64,000 nucleotides of DNA from DASUPK01 sp963695805 (GTDB lineage Bacteria; Actinomycetota; Thermoleophilia; Solirubrobacterales; 70-9), in NCBI GenBank assembly GCA_963695805.1, contig CAVOHV010000011.1:55769-119768 (forward strand), given 5' to 3'. The translations under genes were made by a program, and so were the position numbers. The number at the start of each line of letters is the position of its first letter. Within the stretch, counting starts at the first letter, position 1. The notes below the pieces were generated by a model. That model did not search any database, was not told the origin of the DNA, and was given only the letters and a program-made list of their open reading frames with translations. This document shows positions 33,688 through 41,889 of this stretch, one piece after another.

Positions 33688-34838
33688 TCCCCGACCCAGA
33701 CACGCTGAAGGCGCCCGAGGCGGGCACGGCGGCCGAGCTGCTCGGGTGGCACCCGGCGCACGGCGTGCTCTCGCTTTACATCGAGATCGACCCGGGAAAC
33801 CGCTCCCAGGGCTGGCGCACGGCGGTGCGCAACGGCCTCTCCGAGGTGGTTCGGTCCGCCGAGGGCGGCGACCACGAGCTCCGCAAGGCAATGAGGGCGA
33901 CGGCGGACCGCCTCGAGCACGACTTGGAGGAGGAGTGGGACGGTGAGCCGCGCGGGCTGATCGGGTTCATCGAGGTCGCCGCCAAGCAGGGCGAGGAGCA
34001 CTGGTACGGAGTCCAGATTCCGGCGCACAGGATCGAGGTCCGGCACACGCCCGTCGCGCAGGTCCATCAGCTGCTTGAGCTGCTCGACGACGGCGCGCCG
34101 CTCGGCGTCGCCGCGGTCTCCGCGGAGAAGGTCCGGCTGTTCGACTGGCGGCTCGGCCGGGTCGAGCAGCTGCACGACTGGGAGCTCGAGTACTTCGCTG
34201 GGGACTGGAAGGAGCGAAAGGCCCAGCGCCCGCGCGACCCGGCGCGCGGCGAGGCCGTCTCGGCCTCCGGGCGCGACCAGTACGACCAGCGCCTGGAAGC
34301 GAACCGGGAGCGCTTCGCGGAGCAGACCGGGCGGCTCGCGCATCAGGAGTCGCGCAGGCGGAGCTGGCGACGCGCGGTGGTCTTCGGCGACCAGCGATAC
34401 GTCAGCAAGTTCTCCGAGGGTTTCGGGGAGAGAATGACGCTGCTCCACCTCGACGGGGACCTGATCTCCGAGCCCACCGACATGATCGAGCGGCGCATCG
34501 AGGAGCTCCTGCCCGAGCTCAACCGCTCGCGGGAGACGGAGTTGATCGAGCGAATCAAGGAGGCCGCCTACGCAGAGGGCCGGAGCTCGCTCGGCCCCGA
34601 GGAGACCTTCCAGGCACTCACCGAGGGACGGGTCCAGCACCTCGTCTACGACGCGAACCGGGACTACGCGGGCGTCGAGCTGGATTCCGTTGCCGCGTCG
34701 AGCCTGGATGGCCAGCCGCTGATCGAGCGCATGGTGGAGCTCGCGCTCTCGAGCGGCGCCGAGATCACCCCGGTTGAGGGCGCGAGCGCGCAGAGGTTGG
34801 CCCAGCAAGGAGGCATAGTTGCGCTGCTTCGCTACTAA
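33684..34838 (+). CDS. baeRF (Rv2629-like, eRF1/Vms1-related) protein
   Basis: 384 residues. It has ELLGWHPAHGVLSLYIEIDP at the start, a middle region ALSA-type AVSAEKVRLFDWRLGRVEQL, YDQRLEANRERFAEQTGRLA, WRRAVVFGDQRYVSKFSEGF, and a late FQALTEGRVQHLVYDANRDY. These correspond to the three parts of bacterial eRF1-like proteins. Rv2629 of the DosR regulon has the same layout, and relatives hydrolyse peptidyl-tRNA on stalled ribosomes. A ribosome-rescue or hibernation role is plausible. It begins in ATGA overlap with the DUF2267 gene. Confidence 0.85.
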   Translation: MIPDPDTLKAPEAGTAAELLGWHPAHGVLSLYIEIDPGNRSQGWRTAVRNGLSEVVRSAEGGDHELRKAMRATADRLEHDLEEEWDGEPRGLIGFIEVAAKQGEEHWYGVQIPAHRIEVRHTPVAQVHQLLELLDDGAPLGVAAVSAEKVRLFDWRLGRVEQLHDWELEYFAGDWKERKAQRPRDPARGEAVSASGRDQYDQRLEANRERFAEQTGRLAHQESRRRSWRRAVVFGDQRYVSKFSEGFGERMTLLHLDGDLISEPTDMIERRIEELLPELNRSRETELIERIKEAAYAEGRSSLGPEETFQALTEGRVQHLVYDANRDYAGVELDSVAASSLDGQPLIERMVELALSSGAEITPVEGASAQRLAQQGGIVALLRY

Positions 34839-34859
34839 CCACGTTCCGCCCGGCATGGA

Positions 34860-35198
34860 ATGGGCACGGTGATGCTTGGACTCGCCCTGCTCGCGCTCAT
34901 CGTCCTCCCGGTCGCGAGAGTTGTGATACCTCGCTTCAGGCGGCGGGTCGAGCTGCCCCGAACGGAACAAGTCGATTCGGGATCGATCGAGGAGCAGGTG
35001 TACAAGAGGTTGTACGGGCAGCGCTCCTCCAACGTCTCGTCGACACGTCCGCATGAAGACGTGGCGGCAGATAGCCAAGGAGACGCTGATGGCCATGGAG
35101 ACGCCCGGGGCCATGAAGACACTGACCCCCGTGACCGACCCTCCAGCGGTGTCCGGGCCCATTCTCCGAAGCCAAAGGTGCGGTCCGGGACCACCTGA
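34860..35198 (+). CDS. Small membrane-anchored protein, paralogue of the 57.9-kb gene
   Basis: 112 residues. One N-terminal membrane helix (MLGLALLALIVLPVARVVI) is followed by a basic stretch and the motif SIEEQVYKRLYGQRSS. The gene at 57890 has the same order (helix, then AESEVYKKLYGKRSL). The C-terminal half is low complexity. No family is recognised. It begins 21 bp after the baeRF gene and probably belongs to that operon. Confidence 0.6.
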   Translation: MGTVMLGLALLALIVLPVARVVIPRFRRRVELPRTEQVDSGSIEEQVYKRLYGQRSSNVSSTRPHEDVAADSQGDADGHGDARGHEDTDPRDRPSSGVRAHSPKPKVRSGTT

Positions 35199-35200
35199 GA

Positions 35201-35219
35201 ATCCGTGCCACGCACGGAT
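35201..35219. promoter_or_regulatory. Best single copy of the island palindrome
   Basis: ATCCGTGCCACGCACGGAT, perfect 8-bp arms around CAC. It lies only 11 bp before the annotated Usp ATG, where no -10 fits at 31 bp ahead of that start. If it is an activator site, the real Usp start may be the GTG at 35258. Confidence 0.6.
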
Positions 35220-35230
35220 GCAGCCCGACG

Positions 35231-35938
35231 ATGACCGACCAGCCTCTCTACCCGCACGTGGTCGTCGGGTACGAGTCGAACGATCGCGGCGAGGACGCGA
35301 AGCTCCTCGGGGAGTTGATCGTCAGAGCGGCAGGGGGCGAACTTGCGATCCTGAACGTCGACGACGCCGATCCCGCGAAGGTCCTGCGGCGGATGGCCGA
35401 GCGCGGCGATGCCGACCTGATCGTGCTTGGCTCCACCCACCGGGCGGCGATCGGCTCGGTCGCGCCCGGGAGCGTCGCCGAGAACCTGCTTCAGGGTGCC
35501 CGCTGCCGGCTTCTGATCGCCCCCAAGGGCTATTCGAGACGGGATCACTCCGGTGACCGGTTGCGGGTGATCGCTGTCGGATACGACGGGACGGCCGAGT
35601 CTTCGGCGGCACTTGCCGATGCAGCCGAGCTCGCTCGTCGCGCACAAGCCTCGATGCGGGTGATCGCGGTCGCCTCGCCGGTGACTCCGTTGGAGGTCTT
35701 ACAAGCGAAGCTCCACAGTGCTGCAGCAGGGCTCCCGTCCGAGCTCCGTGCCCTGCCGGTTCTCGAACGAGGGGAACCGGTTGAGAAGCTGCTCGAAGCG
35801 GCCAAGCTGGGAGTAGACCTCCTCGTCCTCGGGTCCAGGGGCCTTGGCCCGATGAAGCGGCTTGTGCTCGGCAGCGTCTCCTCTCGCGTGATCCGTGAGT
35901 CACCGGTTCCGGTGATGATCGTGCCGCGACCCGGCTAG
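35231..35938 (+). CDS. Universal stress protein, tandem with shortened first domain
   Basis: 235 residues. The first domain is cut down to about 95 residues: HVVVGYESNDRGEDAKLLGE passes almost directly to DADLIVLGSTHRAAIGSVAP. The second is complete (VIAVGYDGTAESSAALADAA and VLGSRGLGPMKRLVLGSVSS). Both keep ATP-loop glycines. The strongest island palindrome lies immediately upstream. A GTG at 35258 (VVVGYES) is an alternative start that would fit a leaderless transcript better. Confidence 0.88.
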   Translation: MTDQPLYPHVVVGYESNDRGEDAKLLGELIVRAAGGELAILNVDDADPAKVLRRMAERGDADLIVLGSTHRAAIGSVAPGSVAENLLQGARCRLLIAPKGYSRRDHSGDRLRVIAVGYDGTAESSAALADAAELARRAQASMRVIAVASPVTPLEVLQAKLHSAAAGLPSELRALPVLERGEPVEKLLEAAKLGVDLLVLGSRGLGPMKRLVLGSVSSRVIRESPVPVMIVPRPG

Positions 35939-35983
35939 ATCGCAGACCTCACCTTGGGAGTTGGGCTGGGGAGAGCATCTGCG

Positions 35984-36190
35984 ATGCCGGCTTCGGCGAC
36001 GATTGCCGACATCAAGGAGATCTACATGCGGGCGTGGCGCAGCGGCGTCAAGGGAACACGGTCTATCGCTACGGCTCAAGAGGGGCAGGTCCTGACCTTC
36101 ATGTCCCAGCCGGGCGAGGCTCCCGGACCGCCGTTGCGTGCTGAGCCCGAGTGCGCGGGCGGCTGCGCCGGGCATGCCTGTGAGTTCTGA
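35984..36190 (+). pseudogene. C-terminal relic of adenosylcobalamin-dependent ribonucleotide reductase
   Basis: 69 codons. ATIADIKEIYMRAWRSGVKG matches the region before the C-terminal tail of class II reductases, and the end PECAGGCAGHACEF carries the redox Cys expected there. Between them the conserved YRYGS segment is spelled out only in another frame (ACGGTCTATCGCTACGGCTC reads TVYRYG). A one-base loss near 36058 and a one-base gain in the following G run (near 36085) compensate each other. The catalytic barrel is missing. In Mtb nrdZ (Rv0570) lies between the DUF1918 and PRT-hydrolase genes. Whether this tail is still translated is open. Confidence 0.55.
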
Positions 36191-36295
36191 GCAGTCGGCT
36201 TCGTTCAACCGTTCCCTGAAGCGGCATCGTGATCGCGAACGCCGAGCAGGGGACCACCGGGAAGGTGGTGGCCCGATCTCCTAGCTTTCGCGGCG

Positions 36296-36958
36296 ATGCT
36301 CTACGGCGTTGTCGCGTTCCTGCTCCGGCCGACCGCCTGGTGGGGCAGGCTGCGGGTGGAGGGGCTTGACCAGGTGCCGGCGGAGGGCCCGCTGGTGGTC
36401 GTCCCCAACCATGACAGCCAGTGGGATTCGGTCCTGATCGGCCTTGCGATCAAGCCGCGCCGGCGGCTGCGTTTTCTGGCCCGGGCGAGCCTCTGGCGAA
36501 TCCCCGGGCTCGGCCCCATCCTCTACGGGCTGGGGCAGATTCCGGTCCACCGCGGCGCGGGCGACGCGGCGGCCCTGGAGAAGGCCACCGAGGCGCTGCG
36601 GGCCGGCGAGGCGGTCTGCGTCTTCCCCGAGGGGGGCCTCTCCTGGGGCTTGCGGCTCCGGGCGCACAGCGGGGTCGGGCGCCTCGCGTGGTCGTGCCCG
36701 GGGGTGCAGGTCGTGCTCTGCACGGTCGAGGGGACGACGGACTACGTGCGCTTCCCGCGCCGACCCTGCGTGCGCGTCTCGTTCTTCTGCCCCAGAGAAG
36801 GCCACCCGCGGCCGGACGAGGAGCCAGCCGAGCTCGCGGCGCGCCTGCTCTACGAGATCAGGGAACGCGTGCTGCCCACCCCGGCGGGTCGCCGTGCACT
36901 CGTGGGCGGTCCCCGCCGAGTGCGGAGGCGGAGAGGCCGGGCGAGGACAGCCAGGTGA
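36296..36958 (+). CDS. 1-acylglycerol-3-phosphate acyltransferase (PlsC family)
   Basis: 220 residues. It has a hydrophobic N-terminus, VVVPNHDSQWDSVLI as the H-x4-D catalytic block (His and Asp), FLARASLWRIPGLGPILYGL, IPVHRG and AVCVFPEGGLSWGLRLR, all expected order for the PlsC family. The Arg-rich tail is dispensable. It acylates lysophosphatidate or a similar glycerol lipid at the membrane. TAGCTT lies 8-9 bp before the ATG, implying a leaderless transcript. No island operator was seen. Confidence 0.88.
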   Translation: MLYGVVAFLLRPTAWWGRLRVEGLDQVPAEGPLVVVPNHDSQWDSVLIGLAIKPRRRLRFLARASLWRIPGLGPILYGLGQIPVHRGAGDAAALEKATEALRAGEAVCVFPEGGLSWGLRLRAHSGVGRLAWSCPGVQVVLCTVEGTTDYVRFPRRPCVRVSFFCPREGHPRPDEEPAELAARLLYEIRERVLPTPAGRRALVGGPRRVRRRRGRARTAR

Positions 36959-37166
36959 GATCAGACGCATCGTAAGGCGGTCCGTTCGATCGGCTGCTCT
37001 CTGCCGGAATCTCGTCTTCACGCACTTCGACCCGGAGTTGCAGAGGCGCACCCATCCGCAATTGGCGGCCGGCCCTGCGCCTCGGAGGTGTGCTGGCGGT
37101 CGGGCCCACGAGCGGGCAGCTAGACCCCTCGGATCAAGGGCAAAGTGGAACACCTGAGCGCTGCAG

Positions 37167-38533
37167 TTGGCCTTGTTTCTCGATCGTCGAGACGCAGGCC
37201 GCAAGCTTGCCGAGGTGCTCGAGCGTTTCAGGTCAGATGATCCGGTGGTGCTGGCGCTCCCACGAGGCGGTGTCCCGGTCGGCTATGAGGTCGCCATGGC
37301 GCTGGATGCGCCGCTCGACATCCTGCTCGTCCGCAAGCTCGGAGGTCCGTTCCAGCCCGAGTACGGGATCGGGGCAGTCGCCGAGGGGGGGTGTTCGCGT
37401 GATCCGCACGGAGGACGTCGAGCTGATCGGGATGAGCGAAGAAGAGCTCGAGTCGATCGTTGGCCGCGAGACCGCCGAACTCGACCGTCGCGTGCTCGTC
37501 TACCGCGGCGAGCGCCAGCCCCTGCCGGTGGCAGGCCGCACCGTGATCCTGGTCGACGACGGCATCGCCACCGGTGGAACCGCCGTCGCCGCGGGGCGCG
37601 TGCTCCGGGCTCGCGGCGCGGCCAGGGTGATCCTCGCGGTTCCGGTCGCTCCACCCGGCAGCGAGGTGCGCCTTGCCGGTGAGTTCGACGAGGTGGTCTG
37701 CCTCGAGCAGCCACACGGCTTCTTTCGGCATCGGCCAGTTCTACGTCGACTTCGGGCAGCTCGACGACCATGAGGTGATCGACCTGCTCGCGGGGGCCCA
37801 GGCGCCAGCGACGCGTGTCGCGGCCGGCGCCGCGGCCGCATCGGACCCGCCGCCGGTCAAGCTGGCAGCCGAGATTGAGGCGGAGCCCGGGCTGCTCCTG
37901 AACGGCGATCTCTGGGTGCCCGAGGACGCCGCAGGCCTGCTGATATTCGCCCACGGCAGCGGCTCAAGTAGGCTCAGCCCCCGAAATCGCGAGGTCGCTG
38001 GACAGCTGAACGAGAGGGGACTCGCCACCCTGCTGTTCGATCTGCTGACCGACGAGGAGGCAGGCGACCGCGCCAAGGTCTTTGACATCGACCTGCTCGC
38101 GGAGCGGCTCGCGGCGGTGACGCGATGGGCGCAAGCGGAGCCCGGCATCGACGATCTTCCCCTCGGGTACTTCGGCGCCTCGACCGGCGCCGCCGCCGCG
38201 CTCTGCGCCGCCACCGCGCTCGGCAGCGGCATCGGCGCGGTGGTCTCCCGGGGGGGACGGCCCGACCTCGCCGCACCTAGACTGGCGGAGGTCGAGGCTC
38301 CGACCCTGCTGATCGTCGGCGGCGCGGACTGGCAGGTCCTCGGCCTCAACGAGGAGGCGGCGAAACTTCTGCGCTGCGAGCACGAGCTCGCCGTGGTGCC
38401 CGGCGCGACCCACCTTTTCGAGGAGCCCGTTGCCCTGGAGCGGGTCTCGGAGCTGGCCGCGGCCTGGTTCTCCGCGCACCTTCAGAAGTCGCTCCCGGCG
38501 GAAGTGGGATCCCGCCAGCGGCGCGGCTCATAG
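37167..38533 (+). pseudogene. Phosphoribosyltransferase-hydrolase fusion, two frameshifts
   Basis: A paralogue of 28053 on the other strand. The first frame (from a TTG) runs ALPRGGVPVGYEVAMALDAP to GAVAEGG. After an extra G in a seven-G run at 37385-37391 it continues in the next frame (VRVIRTEDVELIGMSEEELE to LEQPHGF, including VILVDDGIATGGTA). After an extra T near 37724 it continues in the third frame (GIGQFYVDFGQLDDHEV through GASTGAAAALCAA to the stop). Both breaks are in homopolymers, so sequencing error is possible; as read, no full protein is made. Confidence 0.85.
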
Positions 38534-39120
38534 ACCGTCCCCTCCTTACCGAACTCTCCGAAGGGAGGAACCTTGCCCGCGTCCACCGCACGGATCGTGG
38601 GTCGTCCGATGTGGGCGAGGACGAGCCGGCGGACTCCCCGCCTCCGCGCCTGCTCCGCTATCTCCACCGCCGCGACATGACCCCCGACGCCCTTCGCGAA
38701 CCGGATCGGGCGGTCCCATCCCGCAGCGTCGGCAAACATTAGGTCGACCCTCGCGGCCCAGCGGGGAAAGCTCCAGAACTCCGGCGCCCAGGCGATCCTC
38801 CTCCCCTCAGCCTTGATCAGGTAGCCGTAGGTCGGATGAGAGGTGTGCTTCACCGCTCGCGGAGAGATCTCGAGGCCATCGGGTGCCGCGAACCGGGCCA
38901 CCTCGGCCTCCACTCCCGAGTCGGCCGCCAGCTGACGGATCTCGCGAATCAGCTCCGCCTTGTCGTCGCTGACGAGCCAGGCATCGATCGGCCCGCCCGG
39001 CTCGGCTCCTGGGCCGCCGTCGAGCATCACCCGGGAACCCTCGTACTCTACGAGCAGTCCCGCCGGTGCGAATCGGGGCGACTTCATCGCGCCGACTCCG
39101 AGCAAGGTCAGGCGAAACAT
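38482..39120 (-). CDS. MBL-fold-like protein
   Basis: 212 residues with LTLLGVGAMKSPRFAPAGLL, EYEGSRVMLDGGPGAEPGG, VKHTSHPTYGYLIKAEGRRI, VDLMFADAAGWDRP, GGHVAAVEIAEQARRRGVRR and LVLAHIGRP. This is the order of a metallo-beta-lactamase fold of the RNase Z/PhnP sort. The classical HxHxDH is absent in the expected place, so activity is doubtful. The start is set at MFRLTLLG; TAGAAA lies about 10 bp upstream. Its 3' end overlaps the convergent PRT-hydrolase relic. Confidence 0.7.
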   Translation of the reverse strand: MFRLTLLGVGAMKSPRFAPAGLLVEYEGSRVMLDGGPGAEPGGPIDAWLVSDDKAELIREIRQLAADSGVEAEVARFAAPDGLEISPRAVKHTSHPTYGYLIKAEGRRIAWAPEFWSFPRWAARVDLMFADAAGWDRPIRFAKGVGGHVAAVEIAEQARRRGVRRLVLAHIGRPTIRAVDAGKVPPFGEFGKEGTVYEPRRWRDPTSAGSDF

Positions 39121-39177
39121 GCGCGGGCTCTTTCTAGCGCCCCATCGATCGATCCGGCGAGAACAAGGGCTCGCCGT

Positions 39178-39247
39178 CTCCGTGCTGGCCACCGATCGGC
39201 GATGCGCGACCGCCCCCGATGAGCGCGACGCTGGACGCGCCTAAGGT
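39178..39247 (+). promoter_or_regulatory. Promoter with paired island palindromes ahead of the FAD oxidoreductase operon
   Basis: Copies lie at 39178-39196 (CTCCGTGCTGGCCACCGAT, 13 of 19) and 39202-39220 (ATGCGCGACCGCCCCCGAT, 11 of 19), 24 bp apart. TAAGGT (39242-39247) lies 31 bp from the proximal centre. The transcript would cover the broken DUF4926-like gene, the oxidoreductase and probably the Usp at 40851. Confidence 0.65.
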
Positions 39248-39328
39248 CCGCTGGGACACTGGACCGTGAACGTGCAGTCGAAGAGCTAGATCCATCCCGT
39301 TGAGCCAGATAAAGAGAGGAGAGCCAAT

Positions 39329-39555
39329 ATGGAGTTCGATGCATACGACCTGGTTGAGTTGACCGAGCCGGTCGCGGGCATCCAGCCGGCGACAGAGGGA
39401 CGGTGATGCTCACGGGACCGGGACACGCTTTCGTCGACTTCACCCGGTCCGACAACCATCGGCCGAACGAGCATGACGCCGTGAATGTGAAGAACAGGTC
39501 GCTGCGGCTGATCGAGCGGCGCCGAAAGCAGCAGCTGCCCGGGGCACGGACCTAG
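39329..39555 (+). pseudogene. DUF4926-like small gene, frameshifted
   Basis: The first frame reads MEFDAYDLVELTEPVAGIQP and ends at a TGA (39404). The pattern resumes one base over from 39400 as TVMLTGPGHAFVDFTRSDNH, then NVKNRSLRLIERRRK. One missing base in GAGGGACGGTG restores EGTV and the family form seen in the intact gene at 54106. An AGAGGAGAG ribosome site precedes the ATG. It may be a recent mutation or sequencing error. Confidence 0.65.
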
Positions 39556-39570
39556 TCCCGCCGGCCGAGG

Positions 39571-40821
39571 ATGATCCAGCGAATGCCTGGCGGCGATCCC
39601 GAACACCCGCCTGTAGTCATCGTCGGCGGCGGCGTTGCCGGATTGGAAGCGCTGCTTGCGCTGCATGCCCTCGCCGGAGCACGCGCCTCGCTCGCTCTCA
39701 TCTCGCCGGATCCGGACTTTCTCTATAAGCCTCTGCTCGTCGAGGAGCCGTTTGGCCTCGAGCCGGCTGAGCGCCACGAGCTCGCGCCGCTTGCGGCAGA
39801 ACTCGAGGCCAGCTTCATCCTGCAGCGGGTCAGACGGATCGACCCGCAGCGCCACCTGGTGGAGCTTGGCAACGGCTCGACCATCGACTACGCGTACCTG
39901 GTCGTCTGCACCGGGGGTCGGTTCAACCCCGCCCTGGACAGGGCCACGACGTTTCCATCGCGCAAGCCGCTCTGGATCGACCAGCTCCTCGCCAGCTTCG
40001 ACGGCGGCCCGCAGACGATCGGGTTCGTGGTTCCGGCGGGGGTGGCCTGGGCACTTCCGCTCTACGAGATCGCGCTGATGACCGCTCGCCGTGTCCGGGA
40101 GCTTGGCCTGCACGACACTCAGCTCAAGCTGATTACCCCGGAGGAGACACCGCTCGCAATCTTCGGCAGCGACGCCAGCGACGCCGTGGCCGATTTGCTT
40201 GCGGCGCGCCGAATCGAGGTCGAATCGAACGCTCAGTTCGTGGCAGAGGAAGACGGGGCACTCAGGATCGAGCCTGGAAATCGCCGAATCGAGGCCCAGC
40301 TGGTCATCGCGCTGCCCGAGATGAGCGGGCCTGAGATCGACGGGCTTCCAAGCGACCGGCGCGGATTCATCCCGATCGACGAACACGCGCGGGTCGTCGG
40401 CGTGGAGGACGTGTACGCGGCGGGAGACGCGACGAACTTCCCGATCAAGCAGGGCGGGCTCGCCACCCAGCAGGCCGACGCCGCCGCCCAGCACATCGCC
40501 AGTCGGCTGGGTGCCGAAATCTCCCCCGAGCCATTTCACCCGGTGCTGCGCGGCCAGCTGCTCACCGGGGAGGAGTCCCTTCACTTGAGCAGCGACATCG
40601 CCAAGGAGGGCGGAGAAGGGATGGTCTCGCTCGACCAGCTTTGGTGGCCCGCCCACAAGATCAGCGCCCGCTATCTGGCCCCGTTGCTGGAGCACGGCGA
40701 GGAGGGCTTCGCCGAGCCCGAACCGCCTCGACGCACGCTCGACGTCGAGGTCTCGCTCCCGAAGGAGTGGCACCGGGAGCCGATGGCGCTTGACCCGCAC
40801 CACGCCTCCCACATCGGCTAA
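39571..40821 (+). CDS. FAD-dependent NADH/sulfide:quinone oxidoreductase-like protein
   Basis: 416 residues, two dinucleotide-binding halves. It has VVIVGGGVAGLEALLALHAL, PDPDFLYKPLLVEEPFGLEP, YAYLVVCTGGRFNPAL, FVVPAGVAWALPLYEIALMT, and the FAD-binding EDVYAAGDATNFPIKQGGLA followed by QQADAAAQHIASRL. This is type II NADH dehydrogenase/SQR form; the SQR redox Cys pair is not apparent, so NADH- or flavin-linked quinone reduction is more likely. It is the intact paralogue of 3928 and is followed 29 bp later by a Usp. Confidence 0.88.
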   Translation: MIQRMPGGDPEHPPVVIVGGGVAGLEALLALHALAGARASLALISPDPDFLYKPLLVEEPFGLEPAERHELAPLAAELEASFILQRVRRIDPQRHLVELGNGSTIDYAYLVVCTGGRFNPALDRATTFPSRKPLWIDQLLASFDGGPQTIGFVVPAGVAWALPLYEIALMTARRVRELGLHDTQLKLITPEETPLAIFGSDASDAVADLLAARRIEVESNAQFVAEEDGALRIEPGNRRIEAQLVIALPEMSGPEIDGLPSDRRGFIPIDEHARVVGVEDVYAAGDATNFPIKQGGLATQQADAAAQHIASRLGAEISPEPFHPVLRGQLLTGEESLHLSSDIAKEGGEGMVSLDQLWWPAHKISARYLAPLLEHGEEGFAEPEPPRRTLDVEVSLPKEWHREPMALDPHHASHIG

Positions 40822-40850
40822 TAGGCGGCACCCCGCTGGAAAGGAAGCGC

Positions 40851-41318
40851 ATGACGCCCGACAACCCCTCAGCTGAGAGCCCGGTCCTGATCGCCTACGA
40901 CGGCTCGGATCACGCCAAGGCGGCGATCGCGCAGGCGGGTCAGGAGCTCCGCACCCCACGGGACGCGATCGTCCTCTCGGTCTTCGAGCCTTTGGCCGCG
41001 CTTCCGTTCTGGGGAGTGGCATATGCGAGGGTGCCCGCCGGATTCGCCGAGGAGGCCGAGCAGCAGGCAAGCGAGGTCGCTGCCGAGGGCGCGGCCTTGG
41101 CGAGGGAGGCCGGCTTCGACGCAGAGGCGGCGGCGGTCGAAGGCACCCCGGTTTGGGAGCGGATTGTCGAGGTGGCTAAGGATCGTGGCGCCGGAATGAT
41201 CGTGATGGGCTCACACGGGCGAAGCGGGCTCAGCTACGTCGCACTGGGCAGCGTCGCCACTGCGGTGGCGCACCATGCCAGAGCGCCGGTCTTGATCTGC
41301 CGCCTCGCGAACAGCTAG
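40851..41318 (+). CDS. Universal stress protein, single domain
   Basis: 155 residues; PVLIAYDGSDHAKAAIAQAG at the N-terminus, the EPLAALPFWG insertion and GSHGRSGLSYVALGSVATAV as ATP loop. It is closest to the 1722 gene. It follows the oxidoreductase with a GGAAAGGAAG ribosome site and probably shares its transcript. Confidence 0.92.
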   Translation: MTPDNPSAESPVLIAYDGSDHAKAAIAQAGQELRTPRDAIVLSVFEPLAALPFWGVAYARVPAGFAEEAEQQASEVAAEGAALAREAGFDAEAAAVEGTPVWERIVEVAKDRGAGMIVMGSHGRSGLSYVALGSVATAVAHHARAPVLICRLANS

Positions 41319-41354
41319 TAGCTGGGACGACCCACGGACGCTAGGGTCCGCTCG

Positions 41355-41867
41355 ATGAGCCCCGCCTCCGCGAGCTCAGAGACCCGAAAGCGCCCGCTGC
41401 TCCTCTGCTACGACGGTTCACCCGACTCGACCGAGGCGATCGAGCTGGCTGGGGAGCTGATCGGCGGGGGACCCGCGCTGGTCCTTCACGTCTGGCTGCC
41501 CCCTTCCGCTCTGTTCCTGGCGGGAAGGATCGTCGCCGACAGCCATCCCCTTGCCCCGGCAATCGCCGAGTTCGACGAGGCGGCGCACAAGGAGGCCGAG
41601 CGGATTGCGGCCGAGGGCGCCGAAGCCGCCTCAAGGGTGGGGTTCGAGGCGACGCCCCTGACCGAGCGCGCTGGCCATGGGGTCTGGCGGGCGATCGTCA
41701 AGATCGCCGACGAGCACGATGTTCTGGCAGTGATAGTCGGATCCCACGGCCGGTCGCCAGCTGCTTCGGCGGTGCTCGGCAGCGTCTCCCACGGAGTCGT
41801 CAACCATTGCGGCCGGCCCGTCCTGGTGGCGCCGTGCAGCGGCGATCACCTGGACGCGGAGGATTGA
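41355..41867 (+). CDS. Universal stress protein, single domain
   Basis: 170 residues; LLLCYDGSPDSTEAIELAGE, then VGSHGRSPAASAVLGSVSHG VVNHC with the usual glycine pattern. TAGGGT lies 7 bp before the ATG, so it is probably transcribed separately as a leaderless message. No island operator was found at the matching distance. It is followed 22 bp later by the membrane protein gene. Confidence 0.9.
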   Translation: MSPASASSETRKRPLLLCYDGSPDSTEAIELAGELIGGGPALVLHVWLPPSALFLAGRIVADSHPLAPAIAEFDEAAHKEAERIAAEGAEAASRVGFEATPLTERAGHGVWRAIVKIADEHDVLAVIVGSHGRSPAASAVLGSVSHGVVNHCGRPVLVAPCSGDHLDAED

Positions 41868-41889
41868 GCACAGCCGAGCAGCTTGAGGA

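Noticed and set aside
39251..39266. GGGACACTGGACC resembles the mycobacterial DosR box
   Set aside because: It lies downstream of the -10 at 39242 and only half of the GGGACTWWAGTCCC palindrome is present. Other island promoters lack it, whereas all carry the ATCCGTG-type pair.
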